In this document: in pieces, positions 12,408-22,028 of the stretch
How positions within the stretch are numbered: position 1 is the first letter of the stretch
Layout: every line of letters begins with the position of its first letter
Origin: Inia geoffrensis
Lineage: Eukaryota; Chordata; Mammalia; Artiodactyla; Iniidae
Length of the DNA: 64,000 nt
Direction of reading: 5' to 3'
Assembly: GCA_036417435.1 (NCBI GenBank)
Contig: CM070903.1
Coordinates: 1,237,001 to 1,301,000 of the forward strand
Notes under the pieces: model-generated
The model's database searches: none
What the model was told of the DNA's origin: nothing
The model's input: the letters and a program-made list of their open reading frames with translations, nothing else
Program-made: the position numbers and the translations under genes

Positions 12408-12520
12408 GTGTGCCTCTATGTATGCACATGTGTGTACCTATATGTATATGCATACCTGTGCATGTGTACATGGGCACCTGCATGTGTGCATGCACATGTG
12501 CATGTATGTGCTCATGTTTG
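12408..12520. repeat. Degenerate TG/CA-rich tract
   Basis: About 110 bp of ATGTGTGTACCTATATGTATATGC-style sequence lie directly left of the MaLR LTR. A similar tract resumes at 13,352 on the other side of the nested LTRs, so the outer LTR may have inserted into a pre-existing TG/TA-rich array. Confidence 0.8.
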
Positions 12521-12866
12521 TGTATCAGTTTGCTAGAGCTGCTGTAACAAAGTACTACAAATGACAGCTTTAATGACAGAAATTTATTCTGCCACAGTTC
12601 TGCAGGCCAGAAATCTAAGATCAAGGTGTCAGTAGGGTTGCTTCCTTCTGGGTCTCCGAGGGAGAATCTGTTCCAGACCTCTCTTGTAGCTTCTAGAAAA
12701 TCCTTAGGTGTCCTTGGCTTGTGGAAACATCACCTTGGTCTCTGCCTTCGTCTTCACATGCATTCTCCCAGTTGCATGTCTCTGTCCAAATTTCCCCTTT
12801 TTATAAGGACATAGTCATATTGGTTTAGGGTCAACCCACATGATCTCATCTTAAATTGATTATCTG
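12521..12866 (-). mobile_element. Outer MaLR LTR (MLT1-like), antisense, part 1
   Basis: The element begins TGTATCAGTTTGCTAGAGCTGCTGTAACAAAGTACTACAAA, the reverse of an MLT1/MaLR LTR 3' end. It continues through CACAGTTCTGCAGGCCAGAAATCTAAGATCAAGGTGTC and TTATAAGGACATAGTCATATTGG. It is cut at 12,866 by a second LTR in the opposite orientation and resumes at 13,251. Confidence 0.85.
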
Positions 12867-13250
12867 TGTTATGGGCTGAATTTTGTCCACTCCCAATTCA
12901 TATGTGGAAGTCCTGATCCCCTAGCACCTCAGAATGTGACCCTATTTGGAGACAGCGTCTTTAAGGAGGTAATTAAGGTAAAATAAGTTCCCTGGGGGTG
13001 GGTCCTGATCCCGTATGAATGGCATCCTTATGGGAAGAGGAGATGAGGACACAGACACACACAGAGAGATGACTATGTGAGAACACAGGGAGGAGACGGC
13101 CGTCTACACACCCAGGAGGGAGGTCTCGGCAGAAACCTGACGCATGACACCTAGATCTCAGACTTAAGTCTCCAGGACTGTGAGAGAATAAATGTGTGCT
13201 GTTTAAGCCCCCCATTTGTGGTGTTTGTTACAGCTGCCCAAGCTAAGACA
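12867..13250 (+). mobile_element. Inner MaLR LTR (MLT1-like), sense, nested
   Basis: This is a sense-oriented LTR. It starts TGTTATGGGCTGAATTTTGTCC and passes through AATTCATATGTGGAAGTCCTGA, TGACCCTATTTGGAGAC and the TCCAGGACTGTGAGAGAATAAATG polyadenylation-signal region (AATAAA at about 13,187-13,192). It ends in GGTGTTTGTTACAGCTGCCCAAGCTAAGACA. It sits inside the antisense LTR of 12,521-13,351 and so inserted later. I could not make out a 5-bp duplication, which fits its age. Confidence 0.88.
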
Positions 13251-13351
13251 CCCTATAAAGCCTCTATCTCCAAATAAGGTCACATTCTGAGATATTGGGG
13301 GCTAGGAATTTAATATGTAAACTGGCGGGGGACACAATTCAGCCCATGACA
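13251..13351 (-). mobile_element. Outer MaLR LTR (MLT1-like), antisense, part 2
   Basis: The interrupted outer LTR resumes with CTATCTCCAAATAAGGTCACATTCTGAGATATTGGGGGC and ends GACACAATTCAGCCCATGACA, the reverse of its TG-starting 5' end. Together with 12,521-12,866 this makes one solo LTR of about 447 bp. Confidence 0.85.
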
Positions 13352-13398
13352 GCATGTATATGTGTGTACATGTATACATGTTTGTATGTCTATGTGGG
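13352..13398. repeat. TG/TA-rich tract, right flank of the LTR nest
   Basis: GCATGTATATGTGTGTACATG-like sequence resembles the tract at 12,408-12,520. It is probably the other half of one array split by the LTR insertion. Confidence 0.65.
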
Positions 13399-15915
13399 GA
13401 AACCACATGACTCTGTGTATGCAGGACACAGGTGAAGAAACTGGGTCCAGTGCAGTGATGGGACCTGCTGGGGAAACGCAGGAGGCTGGGCAAGTGGCCC
13501 TCCCATTATGGTGCCCCCACCCCACGCTGAGGCCTCAGCTGCCACTGCCTGGCCCCCACCCGTCCTAGAGGTGACTTTCCCACGGACTGCTGAGGCCAGG
13601 TGATGGGTCCCTGCCACCCTGGCTGTGGGCACCTAGACAGGCAGTGGGTCACCCACCGCAGCTGGGGATGGGCCCCACAGGCAGGAGTGTGATGGTGTTG
13701 CAGAGGTGACTTCTGGGCACCGGGACAGAGCTGTGCAACTGAGAGCCAGAGAAAGCCTGTGAGAGGGGCTGGTGGGAGAGCCCAGCCGAGGGCAGAGCCT
13801 GAGGGGACCGAGGGCAGGACGGCAGGGCCAGAGTGTTGGGTCGGGACAGCTAGTCCTGCTCTGGGGCCTGGCCTCCTCTCCCTGTTTCTGACATTTTTAT
13901 TTCTGGCGTATCCTCCGCAAGGCCCACAGACCCCCAGCATGTGTATGGCCGCTTTGGAGAGAAGGCAGGGCCTGGCCGCAGGTGGTGTCCGTGCAGAGGG
14001 CGCGGGGCTGACTGATGGCCGGGGGCTGCCCCAGGCCAGCCAGCTGGCCACGGCCCAGGCCACACCAGGAGGAAATGGGTCCCAGATGCTGCTGGGTGGG
14101 CTGGGTGTGAGCCTCCAGATGTATGGAAAGAGGAGGTTGGCTGCGGTCAGCTGGTCCAGCGTTCCAGGGCTGTGCCCCCGGGGTCACCTTGTGGGAGGAA
14201 AGAAGTGGTCCTGGGAGGGGTAGATAAGTCCTCCTGCGCCCGCAGGAAGGGTGGGCCACGTACACTCCATCTGGATCCTCCTTTCCCCAGAAACCATGGG
14301 CCCAGGTTAACCCCAGGGCACCTGTCGGGGTGAGCGCAGAGGTGAGCTGACTGGCACACAGACCCAATGCACCTGCAAGGCAGGGCTCCCCACTCAGCCT
14401 CCTGGGCCAGGGAAGGGAGTAGGATCCCCTCCCGGGCCCCCAGCACCGCAGGCAGGCAGGTGGCAGACGGGGAGGCCAGGTCTCTGCTGGCCGCAGGTCC
14501 AAACTGCTCAGGAGGCCCCTAGTGTGAGCTGATCGCTGGCCCAGCACGAGCTTCAGGACCCCACACGCCAGGCTGGGGGTCTTTCACCGTCACTCAGAAG
14601 TTTGCTGGGTTTCTCTTATTTCTCAGCAGCTGCCTTCCTGGGGTGGAGGGAGACCTTGTCTGGACCCCCACCTGCTGCTGCCCAGCTCTGGTCCCCATAA
14701 CTTCCAGAGTCTGAAAGCCCCTTTCTCACCTCTCCGGGGACCTCTCGGCTCCCCAGTTCATCCTGGCAGGTTCTTGTCCACTGGAGCCCAGAGTTTGTGC
14801 AGCCAGAGAAGAGCCACAGATGCCCGGGGGAGGATGGCCCCTCCGGGACAATCGTCCATCCAGGCTCACTGCCTCCAGGCAGTCCTCCCCCTGGGGGCTG
14901 CCTGTGTGCCCTTCCTCTGTGCCAGCTCACCCCTGTGTCTACCCAGCCAGCAGCCCCTTATGACACTGGGCTCTGCACCCGAGGTCCCTACTCCGGCTCC
15001 TGACTTCCAGTAGCCTCTTGTCTGATAAAACCCTGCTCTTCAATCCCGTGAGTTTTCTAGCAAAGTTCCCTGTTTATTGGTATCCAGGAGAGGTTCTCTG
15101 CAGCTGGTGCTTTGATCAGTGTCCTGGGACGGGGGATGGCAACTTTTTCCCCACCGGGACCCTGCTGTGTGTCTCTCCCCACAGGATGAGGGTCTGGGGA
15201 CCTCCAGCCTGAGGTCTCCCGTAACACCCATCTGCATACAGCAGGCACTCGGCGCTGCTCCACTGAGCTGTCTCAGGGTGAGTCACCGCCCCACAAGGTG
15301 CCCCTTGGCCTGATTTTAGAGGTCCTGTCTGGAGGATCCGAGTGTCCCCAGACCCGGGAGGTGGGCACCAGTCGATGATGGCCTCTGGGGACGGGGGTGT
15401 GGTATGGAGCTCTGCTGTGGGTGTTGAGGTTCGGGACTGTGACCTGGAAATCCTTGGGACCAAATTTTCTTTTGACTAGAGGGGGTGCAGAGTGGCCAGA
15501 GACTTCGAGAACTGGGTGCCTGGCCAGGCCCCGACTGCTCTCCCGAATTTCACCTCTGCCCTCTGGCCCCCTTCCCCAACCTCACACCCACAGTCCCAGC
15601 TTTGTTGCTCCCCAAACACAGCAGAGCTTCTGCCCTATAGCAGGGCCACCCGGGGGAAGCCACCGGGGACTGAGGGAGGCGCCACTTCCACCTGGAGGGC
15701 AGCCCCCTACCCGGTGCAAGGCAGGGCCCTCCCTGGAGGGACACAGGTCAGGACCAGGAGGGAGTGGCAGTGGCCCCACTGGACCCGACGTGGCAGAAAC
15801 CTGCCTGGCTGTCCTGAGCCTGGGGAGCGCGCGGGAGGGTCTCCGGCTCCGGCTCCCGAGGTCGCTTCCAGTCCAGTGCAGGTGCGCAGGCCGGCGTCGG
15901 GCCCCAGGCTGTGTC
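13399..15915. other. GC-rich unique sequence, no gene recognised
   Basis: No repeat family or coding domain is evident. Several overlapping open frames on both strands (for example - 13,897-14,547 and + 15,397-16,005) are GC-driven, and one runs into a TG tract. The stretch around 14,860-15,010 has faint L2-like wording that is too weak to call. Confidence 0.55.
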
Positions 15916-16012
15916 TGTGAGTGCACACGTATGCGTGTACAGTGTGTGCAGGTGTGCGTGTGTGCACGTATGTGGTATGCACAGATATACATGTGTATAA
16001 TATGAGCATGTG
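15916..16012. repeat. Degenerate TG/CA-rich tract
   Basis: About 95 bp of GTGCACACGTATGCGTGTAC-type alternation lie immediately left of a CHR SINE whose own tail has also become a GT repeat. Confidence 0.8.
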
Positions 16013-16013
16013 T

Positions 16014-16238
16014 TCACGTACTTTTTGTGTGTGTGTGTGTGGTACGCGCGCCACTCGCTGTTGTGTCCTCTCCCGTTGCGGAGCACAGGCTCCGGACGCG
16101 CAGGCTCAGCGGCCATGGCTCACGGGCCTAGCCGCTCCGCGGCATGTAGGATCTTCCTGGACCGGGGCACGAACCCGCGTCCCCTGCATCGGCAGGCGGA
16201 CTCTCAACCACTGCGCCTCCAGGGAAGCCCTCATGTAC
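16014..16238 (-). mobile_element. Short CHR SINE with (GT)n tail and target duplication
   Basis: This is a cetacean-type short CHR element in reverse. On + the order is (GT)n, GGTACGCGCGCCACTCGCTGTTGTG, CGGAGCACAGGCTCCGGACGCGCAGGC, GAACCCGCGTCCCC and finally CCAGGGAAGCCC. Flanking copies TCACGTAC (16,014-16,021) and TCATGTAC (16,231-16,238) are the target duplication with one change. Where siblings keep a plain poly-A (here poly-T), this copy has TTTTT followed by (GT)8, so its tail has turned into a microsatellite. Confidence 0.92.
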
Positions 16239-17009
16239 ATTTAAAATTCAGGGCCACTCACTTCAGTGATGTGGAAATGAGCATAGACAGAGCCTCCATA
16301 GATTTCCTCAAGCGGCTCGTGTCTCCCTCACAGGCCCAGAGACAGGAAAGCCCCCCTGGCCTCCCTTCTCTAGGGCTGCACGTGCCCCCGGCTTTTTAGA
16401 GGAGATGCTGTGTCCCGGCAACTTGGAGGGTTCCAGAGTGATGTGCACACACACACACACCAGCACATGCACACATGTACACACCACACACACGTGCACA
16501 CATAGGCCGCATATCTCACTGCTAACCCGCACAGAACGCTGCCCCGTAAGCCCCCAGGAGGTGCAGAAAGGCACTTCCTCTGCAGAGCGGGGTGTGCGAT
16601 GGGATGGGGGTGCTTCAGGGAACCACAGCCTGCCCTGCTCCCAGAGGGCGGGAGGGGCCTTCCGGCCCGAGAACCTCCAAGGGTTGTGAGTTGGTCCTGC
16701 TGCTGGTGCTAAGACCTGGTCAGTCTCGCTGATCTGTGGTCCCTGACACTCGGGGATGTGAGACCCCAGACCCCTCCCAGCCCCAGTCAGATCAGACATG
16801 GGGATTATCCCGGGGCCATTCAGGGTACCCATCTTCCCCATGTTCGCAGTACATGGCGTGGAAACCTGGATGTGGGGCGGGCAGGGCTGACTCCAGGGCT
16901 TGCTGGTGACCCGGGCAGTCTGTCTGTCTGAGACACGTGGCCCTGGCTGCTGGACCCCAGGTTAGCACGGCAGAGTCCATGGAATTGGGCTCAAGCGACC
17001 ACAGACCAG
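16239..17009. other. Unique sequence with one CA repeat, no gene recognised
   Basis: Apart from the (CA)n tract at 16,443-16,502, I see no recognisable element. The - strand open frame 16,308-16,841 crosses the CA tract and has no domain. Confidence 0.5.
16443..16502. repeat. (CA)n microsatellite, interrupted
   Basis: Runs of ACACACACACAC separated by CAGCACATGCACACATGTACACACC. It is about 60 bp of imperfect CA repeat. Confidence 0.88.
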
Positions 17010-17195
17010 GGGCTGTGTGCCGGGCAAAACCTCCATTCACTCCTCAAACACCCCTGCTGTGAGGAGGGTCCCATTTTACAGACGAGGACTTTGAGGCCCA
17101 GCAAGGTCGCGATCTTGCCCAAGGTCACACAGAGGAGGGGAAGCGAGTGGTTTGGAGCACGACCCTCTGACCCTGCACACAGGGCCTTCACCGCC
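17010..17195 (-). mobile_element. MIR SINE, antisense
   Basis: The strongly conserved MIR core is readable in reverse: CCCATTTTACAGACGAGGAC, then TTTGAGGCCCAGCAAGGTCGCGATCTTGCCCAAGGTCACACAGAGG, and a decayed tRNA-related end around CTCTGACCC. This is one of the clearest ancient SINEs in the window. Confidence 0.85.
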
Positions 17196-18438
17196 GCTCT
17201 GCGCTACTCCTGCTCCAAGCCTCCCAGGAGGCTGACATGGTGGTGTCTTGGGTCTGAAGATGCTGGTGCTCCTGCAGGAGCCTCTGGACACCCCGTCCCT
17301 TGACAGGCGATCCCTCCAAAAGGGAGTTTGAAGCCACCCAGGGCCCCAGGGTCTGGGCCGTCCACACCCGCTACGGCTCTTGACCCACGGATCGTGGGGA
17401 AACTAGATTTATAACCTGGACTGACGGCAGACTGCCACCGAGTTTGATCAGTAAGTCCTATTTCCTTCCACTTCCTTTGCTTAATGTCCTTCTTTTATCC
17501 ACTCTTTCCTAATTCTTAATGCTTTTATTAGGAAAATGAACCCCACGTGTGTCTCCCTGTGGCACATTTTCAGTCAAATTGGGGATGCCACGTCACTTGC
17601 AGCCTTGACGACCATGTGTCCCGGGAGTGACTGTTCCGTGAACGACTGGGCCTGTGCCCCATGGGAGCCCCGTTCTGGATTCGGTGACTGTGGCCACCTC
17701 GTGTGGTTTCAAAACATCCTCTGTCCCCGCACTTCCCAAAGACCGGGGCTGGGTCTAGAGTCCCGATCAGATTGGGGTCAACAGGCAGTGTGGACCCCCT
17801 CCTGCTGCATCTCTCGGGGGCCCCGATGCGGGTGGGGTCAGTCTGATCCACACGGCTGCCCCCCAACCCAGAGCTTTTCGGGCGCGTTGGCCTCCCCCAT
17901 ACTCCACAGCGGGAGCAAAGGGTGAGTTTCTCTTCCTGCCGTTCCTTCTGAAATTATCAGCTAGAAATCCTCTAAATAGCTTTGTCCTGGAGCCAGGCTG
18001 CTCCTGCAGGAAACCAGGGCAAACTACTGGTTTGTTCTTTCCTTGTCTTTTCTTTATTTGCTGGCCTTCAGAATCTCTGTGCCCTGACAGCTTGCGAGGG
18101 CCATGGGAGATTTTAAAGTTTCTAAAACATTTGATACTTTGCAGCCCATTGCTGCCGTTGGTCTATTTGATGCCAAATGCCCCAGTTCTGCCAGGGTGGG
18201 GGCCTTTCAGGCTGGCGCCACATCCATCTAGCGGTACCCCGGGTGCTGAGAACACCCTGCTTGCAGGTGAAGAGCATATTCAGGGCGCTTCCTGTCCCGC
18301 CCAGCCCCGCACTTGGTCACGTCTCCAGAAAGCCCTGGTCCTTACAGCAGGGAGAGGTGCGTGGAGAGCACAATCTGGGTGCCGGGGGCCTCAGCCCCGA
18401 ACTGTCCTCGCTTACCACCATCCGGAGGCAGAAAGGAA
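17196..18438. other. Unique sequence, no gene recognised
   Basis: The stretch mixes GC-rich blocks with an AT-rich block at 17,440-17,535. The + open frame 17,536-17,925 has 129 codons and is overlapped by a - frame. Neither shows a domain or a credible splice context. Confidence 0.5.
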
Positions 18439-18821
18439 AAGACCTATTCTTTTCTTTCTTTTTAAAGATTTATTTATTATTTATTTATTTTATTTATTTT
18501 TGGTTGCGTCAGGTCTTAGTTGCAGCACGTGGGATCATTGTTGAGGTATGTGGATCCCTCGTTGAGGCAGGCAGGCTCCTGTGGCGTGCAGGCTTCTCTC
18601 TAGTTGTGGCGTGCAGGCTCCAGGGCACGTGGCTCTGTAGTTTGCAGCACGCAGGCTCTCTAGATGAGGCGCGTGAGCTCAGTAGTTGTGGCGCGTGGGC
18701 TCAGCTGTTCCTCGGCACGTGGGATCCCAGTTCCCAGATCAGGGATCGAACCTGGGTCCCCTGAATTGTACGGCAGATTCTCTACCACTGGGCCACCAGG
18801 GAAGTCCCAAGACTTATTCTT
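18439..18821 (-). mobile_element. Long-form CHR SINE with target-site duplication
   Basis: This is the second long CHR element, in reverse: an ATTTATTTATT tail, GGTTGCGTCAGGTCTTAGTTGCAGC, repeated TAGTTGTGGCGTGCAGG units, GATCGAACCTGGGTCCCC, and CCACCAGGGAAGTCC at its 5' end. The flanking repeats AAGACCTATTCTT (18,439-18,451) and AAGACTTATTCTT (18,809-18,821) differ at one base. The element itself is 18,452-18,808. Confidence 0.93.
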
Positions 18822-19233
18822 ATAAGAGAAAAATACAGTGTAAGTCCAAGAGTTTATACTGACACCTCCGATTCGAATGCAAGAGTTTTCTCAACTTCTT
18901 TGATTTTATATTTGTATCTATTTTCCTCTAATCCTGAAATCTTGATTCCTAATGGCATTAACATAATATTTTTTGTTTTCATCCTTACATGCTTTATTTG
19001 AAACTGTATTTTTGTAGTTTAAAGTGAATAAAAGCCGTATTATTGCCAAAGATTGGATTATGAACGCAGTTTAATATTTCTGTATGATTCCTTTTGTCCT
19101 TATGACTTGTGCCATTAGGGGTGTATACTCCAGTTCCCTGTATTTAAAATTCAGGTGAAACTATTCTCTGTGTGATTAAGCCACCAATGTGATATAAAAT
19201 TTGTTTTGGATTTTTAGGGATTGCTTTGTTTTT
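18822..19233. other. AT-rich stretch, possible unclassified repeat
   Basis: About 400 bp of AT-rich sequence between two SINEs, with phrases such as TTTATATTTGTATCTATTTTC and TCTTGATTCCTAATGGCATTAA. The wording feels like an old interspersed repeat, but I cannot assign a family or define ends. It holds no coding frame. Confidence 0.35.
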
Positions 19234-19478
19234 CATTTTTGTTTACTTTTTTTTTTTGCGGTACGCGGGCCTCTCACTGTTGTGGCCTCTCCCGTTGCGG
19301 AGCACAGGCTCTGGACGCACAGGCTCAGCGGCCATGGCTCACGGCCATGGCTCACGGGCCCAGCCGCTCTGCGGCATGTGGGATCTTCCCGGACCGGGGC
19401 ACAAACCCGTGTCCCCTGCATTGGCAGGCGGACTCTCAAACACTGCGCCATCAGGGAAGCCCATTTTTGTTTACTTTT
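19234..19478 (-). mobile_element. Short CHR SINE with perfect 17-bp target duplication
   Basis: A reverse-oriented short CHR element lies between two identical copies of CATTTTTGTTTACTTTT at 19,234-19,250 and 19,462-19,478. The body runs GCGGTACGCGGGCCTCTCACTGTTGTGG through GGACCGGGGCACAAACCC to CATCAGGGAAGCC. A 13-bp internal tandem duplication, GGCCATGGCTCAC at 19,330-19,342 and again at 19,343-19,355, is absent from the other copies in the window. Intact flanks suggest a fairly recent insertion. Confidence 0.96.
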
Positions 19479-20764
19479 ATAACTGAATTATATATTTATA
19501 TGAGTTGCAAAGCAAAACTAGCAACAAGGCTTACTCAGTCTAACCTGGCTTTCTGGCCAGAAGGCCAGTTCGGCCAGCAGGGACCATGGCCTCGTGAGCC
19601 CATGTAGGACATCTGAGAGGTCCCTGTTCTGGGGATGGCTGGACTGTCACTTCAGCCTCTAACTGTCATCGTGGACGTTCGGTGCCTCTGCTGGGACTTG
19701 GTTCCCTGTGTTATTCTATTTAACAAGCGCACGGTGACTGCTGTGCTGGGCCTGTGAGGGGTCACGGAAGCCCAGAATCAAGTGAGATATATCGCCTGTG
19801 TGATAACCTCAGACAAGCAGGTGGAGTCGAAAAGGGGAGCTCTGGTCCCCATCACCCCGCCCCTCCCAGCCACCAGCGTGGTGCAGGGCATGGGCAGGGC
19901 CAGAGGTTAGACCAGCTGAGCCAATGGCTGGCCACAAGGAGCCTGAGTTTGCTCTGCTATGAGCCCAACTTTCCTCATCTGCCCCTAAATCCAAACTCCT
20001 TCCAGCTGTCCACCGATGAGCTGGACATTCCACAGGCCACTTTGTAGACACCAGGAAAACCTCCCAGAGCTTCTGCCATTGGCTGAACCTGGATGTGGGT
20101 AGATGGGGCAGATGGTTAAGTGTACAGGAGCAAAGGCCGCCAGGCCGCCAGCATCACCACAGAGTGTTCTTGCGCCTCACTGCAGCTCCCGCTCTCATCC
20201 TTGTGACTGAATTAGAACAGCTCTGCCGTGGAGTGCTGAGCCCGGAGCGGGTTCAGAGGATGGCTGTGCTGACCCAGGGGCGCGCCCGCTGAGCACGAAT
20301 CCCCCTGCCTCCTTCACCTCCTCGGAGGGCATGGGGCCCTCTCAGCCCCACCCGATGCACCCAACACCGTCCAGATGTGGGTTCCTTCCACAGTCCAGGA
20401 GATGTAGACCTGTTTTTATTCCGTTATCGGGCTGTGGCAATGTTCATCGATTAACATCGGAATTGTTACCACTCTTTGCTCTGCTACTGACGTTGTAATT
20501 AAAGTCCTGGCACCCACCTACATCCATCCCCACCATAAGCTTCCACACTCTCTGTTCCACCATCGGCTTGGTTGGGGTTGGTTCCGTGTCCTTCCCACCC
20601 GTGAAGGATGGCAACTTCGTCTTGTTTACTGACGGACCTCAGGGTCCAGCCCTGGAGATGTCGCCACCACTGCAGACGCCTGGAAGCAGCATGGTTAGAG
20701 CTCTCGTGTTCACACCCACAGCCCACCTGGGAACTGATTGCATTTTTCCTCATGGATATTTAAT
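19479..20764. other. Unique sequence, no gene recognised
   Basis: I see no element that I can name. The segment 20,400-20,520 is AT-richer. The L1-derived sequence that follows has an uncertain left boundary near 20,765. Confidence 0.5.
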
Positions 20765-21377
20765 TAACCTGGAACTATTTATTAAAGAGGTCTTCTTTGT
20801 CTCTTGCTTTGTAATCCCAGTTTATTATAAATCAAGTGTCCAACATATGTGTGTGCCTTTACGTGGACACTTCATTTCATCTCGTCGATCTAGTTTTCAC
20901 CCATTTTCCATCTTAACTTCTGGAGCTCTGTATTGAGTCTTGGTATCTGACGGCGGAGTCCCTAAGTTTGGTTTTTCTGCAGGATTGTCTTGGCTATTCA
21001 GGTCCCTTTGCATTTCTACGTGAACTTGAGAATCAGCTTGTCAGTAGCCCCGCCCACACATGCACACACACCCCTGCTGGGATTTTAATTGGGTTTATAA
21101 TGAAATCGATAAGTACATTTTTATATCTCTATAACATTTGTCTTTTAATCTATGAATATGTCCTAAACCTTCATATATTTAGGTCTTCCTTAATACCTTA
21201 ATAACTGTTTTAGTTTTCAGAATATTTTGTTAGGTTTATTACTAGATATTTGATGTTTTTGAATGCTACTGAAATGGTTTCGTTCAGAAATTCTCATTTT
21301 CTAATTGTTTGTTGGAGGTCTATATAAATACAACTGACTTTTGTATATTGTATCCAGTGTCCTTCCTAAATTCACTT
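20765..21377 (-). mobile_element. Old L1 ORF2 fragment, antisense, left part
   Basis: L1 ORF2 landmarks occur in reverse: ATAAATCAAGTGTCCAACATATGTGTG, GATTGTCTTGGCTATTCAGG, GCTGGGATTTTAATTGGGTTTATAATG, and TTTTGTTAGGTTTATTACTAGATATTTGATG. A short (CA)n insertion lies at 21,055-21,071. The copy is cut at 21,377 by a younger L1 3' end and continues at 21,534. Confidence 0.8.
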
Positions 21378-21545
21378 GAAAAATACAGCTTTATTGAGAT
21401 ATAATTCACATGGCGCATAATCCAGCTCTTTCAAGTGTAAATTTTTAGCATATTCACAGAATTATGCAATCAACATTGCAATCGTTTTAGAATCGTTTTG
21501 CTACCCTCTCCTCAAAGAAACCTCATACCTTTGCTAAATTCACTT
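21366..21545 (-). mobile_element. L1M-type 3' end nested in the older L1, with target duplication
   Basis: A 156-bp antisense L1 3' end (21,378-21,533) contains ACAGCTTTATTGAGATATAATTCACATGG and GCATATTCACAGAATTATGCAATCA, typical of L1M elements. It lies between two copies of CTAAATTCACTT at 21,366-21,377 and 21,534-21,545. The host L1 reads continuously across the removed segment, which confirms a nested insertion. It is severely 5'-truncated. Confidence 0.88.
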
Positions 21546-21605
21546 CTAATCAAAGCATTTATCTATAGATTCTTTCGGGTTTTCTATGTACACAATCAGA
21601 CTGCT
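21546..21605 (-). mobile_element. Old L1 ORF2 fragment, antisense, right part
   Basis: The host L1 resumes with CTATAGATTCTTTCGGGTTTTCTATGTACACAATCA, the reverse of the reverse-transcriptase region around the FADD-equivalent motif. It fades out near 21,605. Confidence 0.7.
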
Positions 21606-21698
21606 GTGCTTGTGGTCGCGAAGCCTGCAAGCACCTGTAGAAGTAAAGGTTTGGGAAAAACACGCATCTGCTAGTGATGGAAACAAGCTGTGATTAAG

Positions 21699-21923
21699 AA
21701 GAGCCTGAGGGCCTCCCTGGTGGCGCAGTGGTTGAGAGTCCGCCTGCCGATGCAGGGGACACGGGTTCGTGCCCCGGTCCGGGAAGATCCCACGTGCCGC
21801 GGAGCGGCTGGGCCCGTGAGCCACGGCCACTGAGCCTGCGCGCCCGGAGCCTGTGCTCTGCAACGAAAGAGGCCACAACAGCGAGAGGCGTGCGTACCAC
21901 AAAAAAAAAAAAAAGAGCCTGAG
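21699..21923 (+). mobile_element. Short CHR SINE, sense, with 11-bp target duplication
   Basis: A sense-oriented short CHR element starts GGCCTCCCTGGTGGCGCAGTGG and includes the B-box-like GGGTTCGTGCCCC of its tRNA-Glu ancestor. It ends with a 14-15 base poly-A. The flanks AAGAGCCTGAG at 21,699-21,709 and 21,913-21,923 are identical. The element itself is 21,710-21,912. Confidence 0.96.
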
Positions 21924-21983
21924 TTTGCATATGTTCTGATGTGAACAAGGCAGCCAGAGCAAAGTGGGTGGCACGGCGCACAC

Positions 21984-22028
21984 TCGTGTGTGTGGTGTGT
22001 GTGCGTGTGTGTGTGTGCGTGCGCATGC
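21984..22028. repeat. (GT)n microsatellite
   Basis: About 45 bp of GT repeat with CG and GG interruptions, including a GTGTGTGTGTG run. Confidence 0.9.

Noticed and set aside
21710..21912. tRNA-like sequence at the start of CHR SINEs
   Set aside because: These are tRNA-Glu-derived SINE heads with poly-A tails and target duplications, not tRNA genes.
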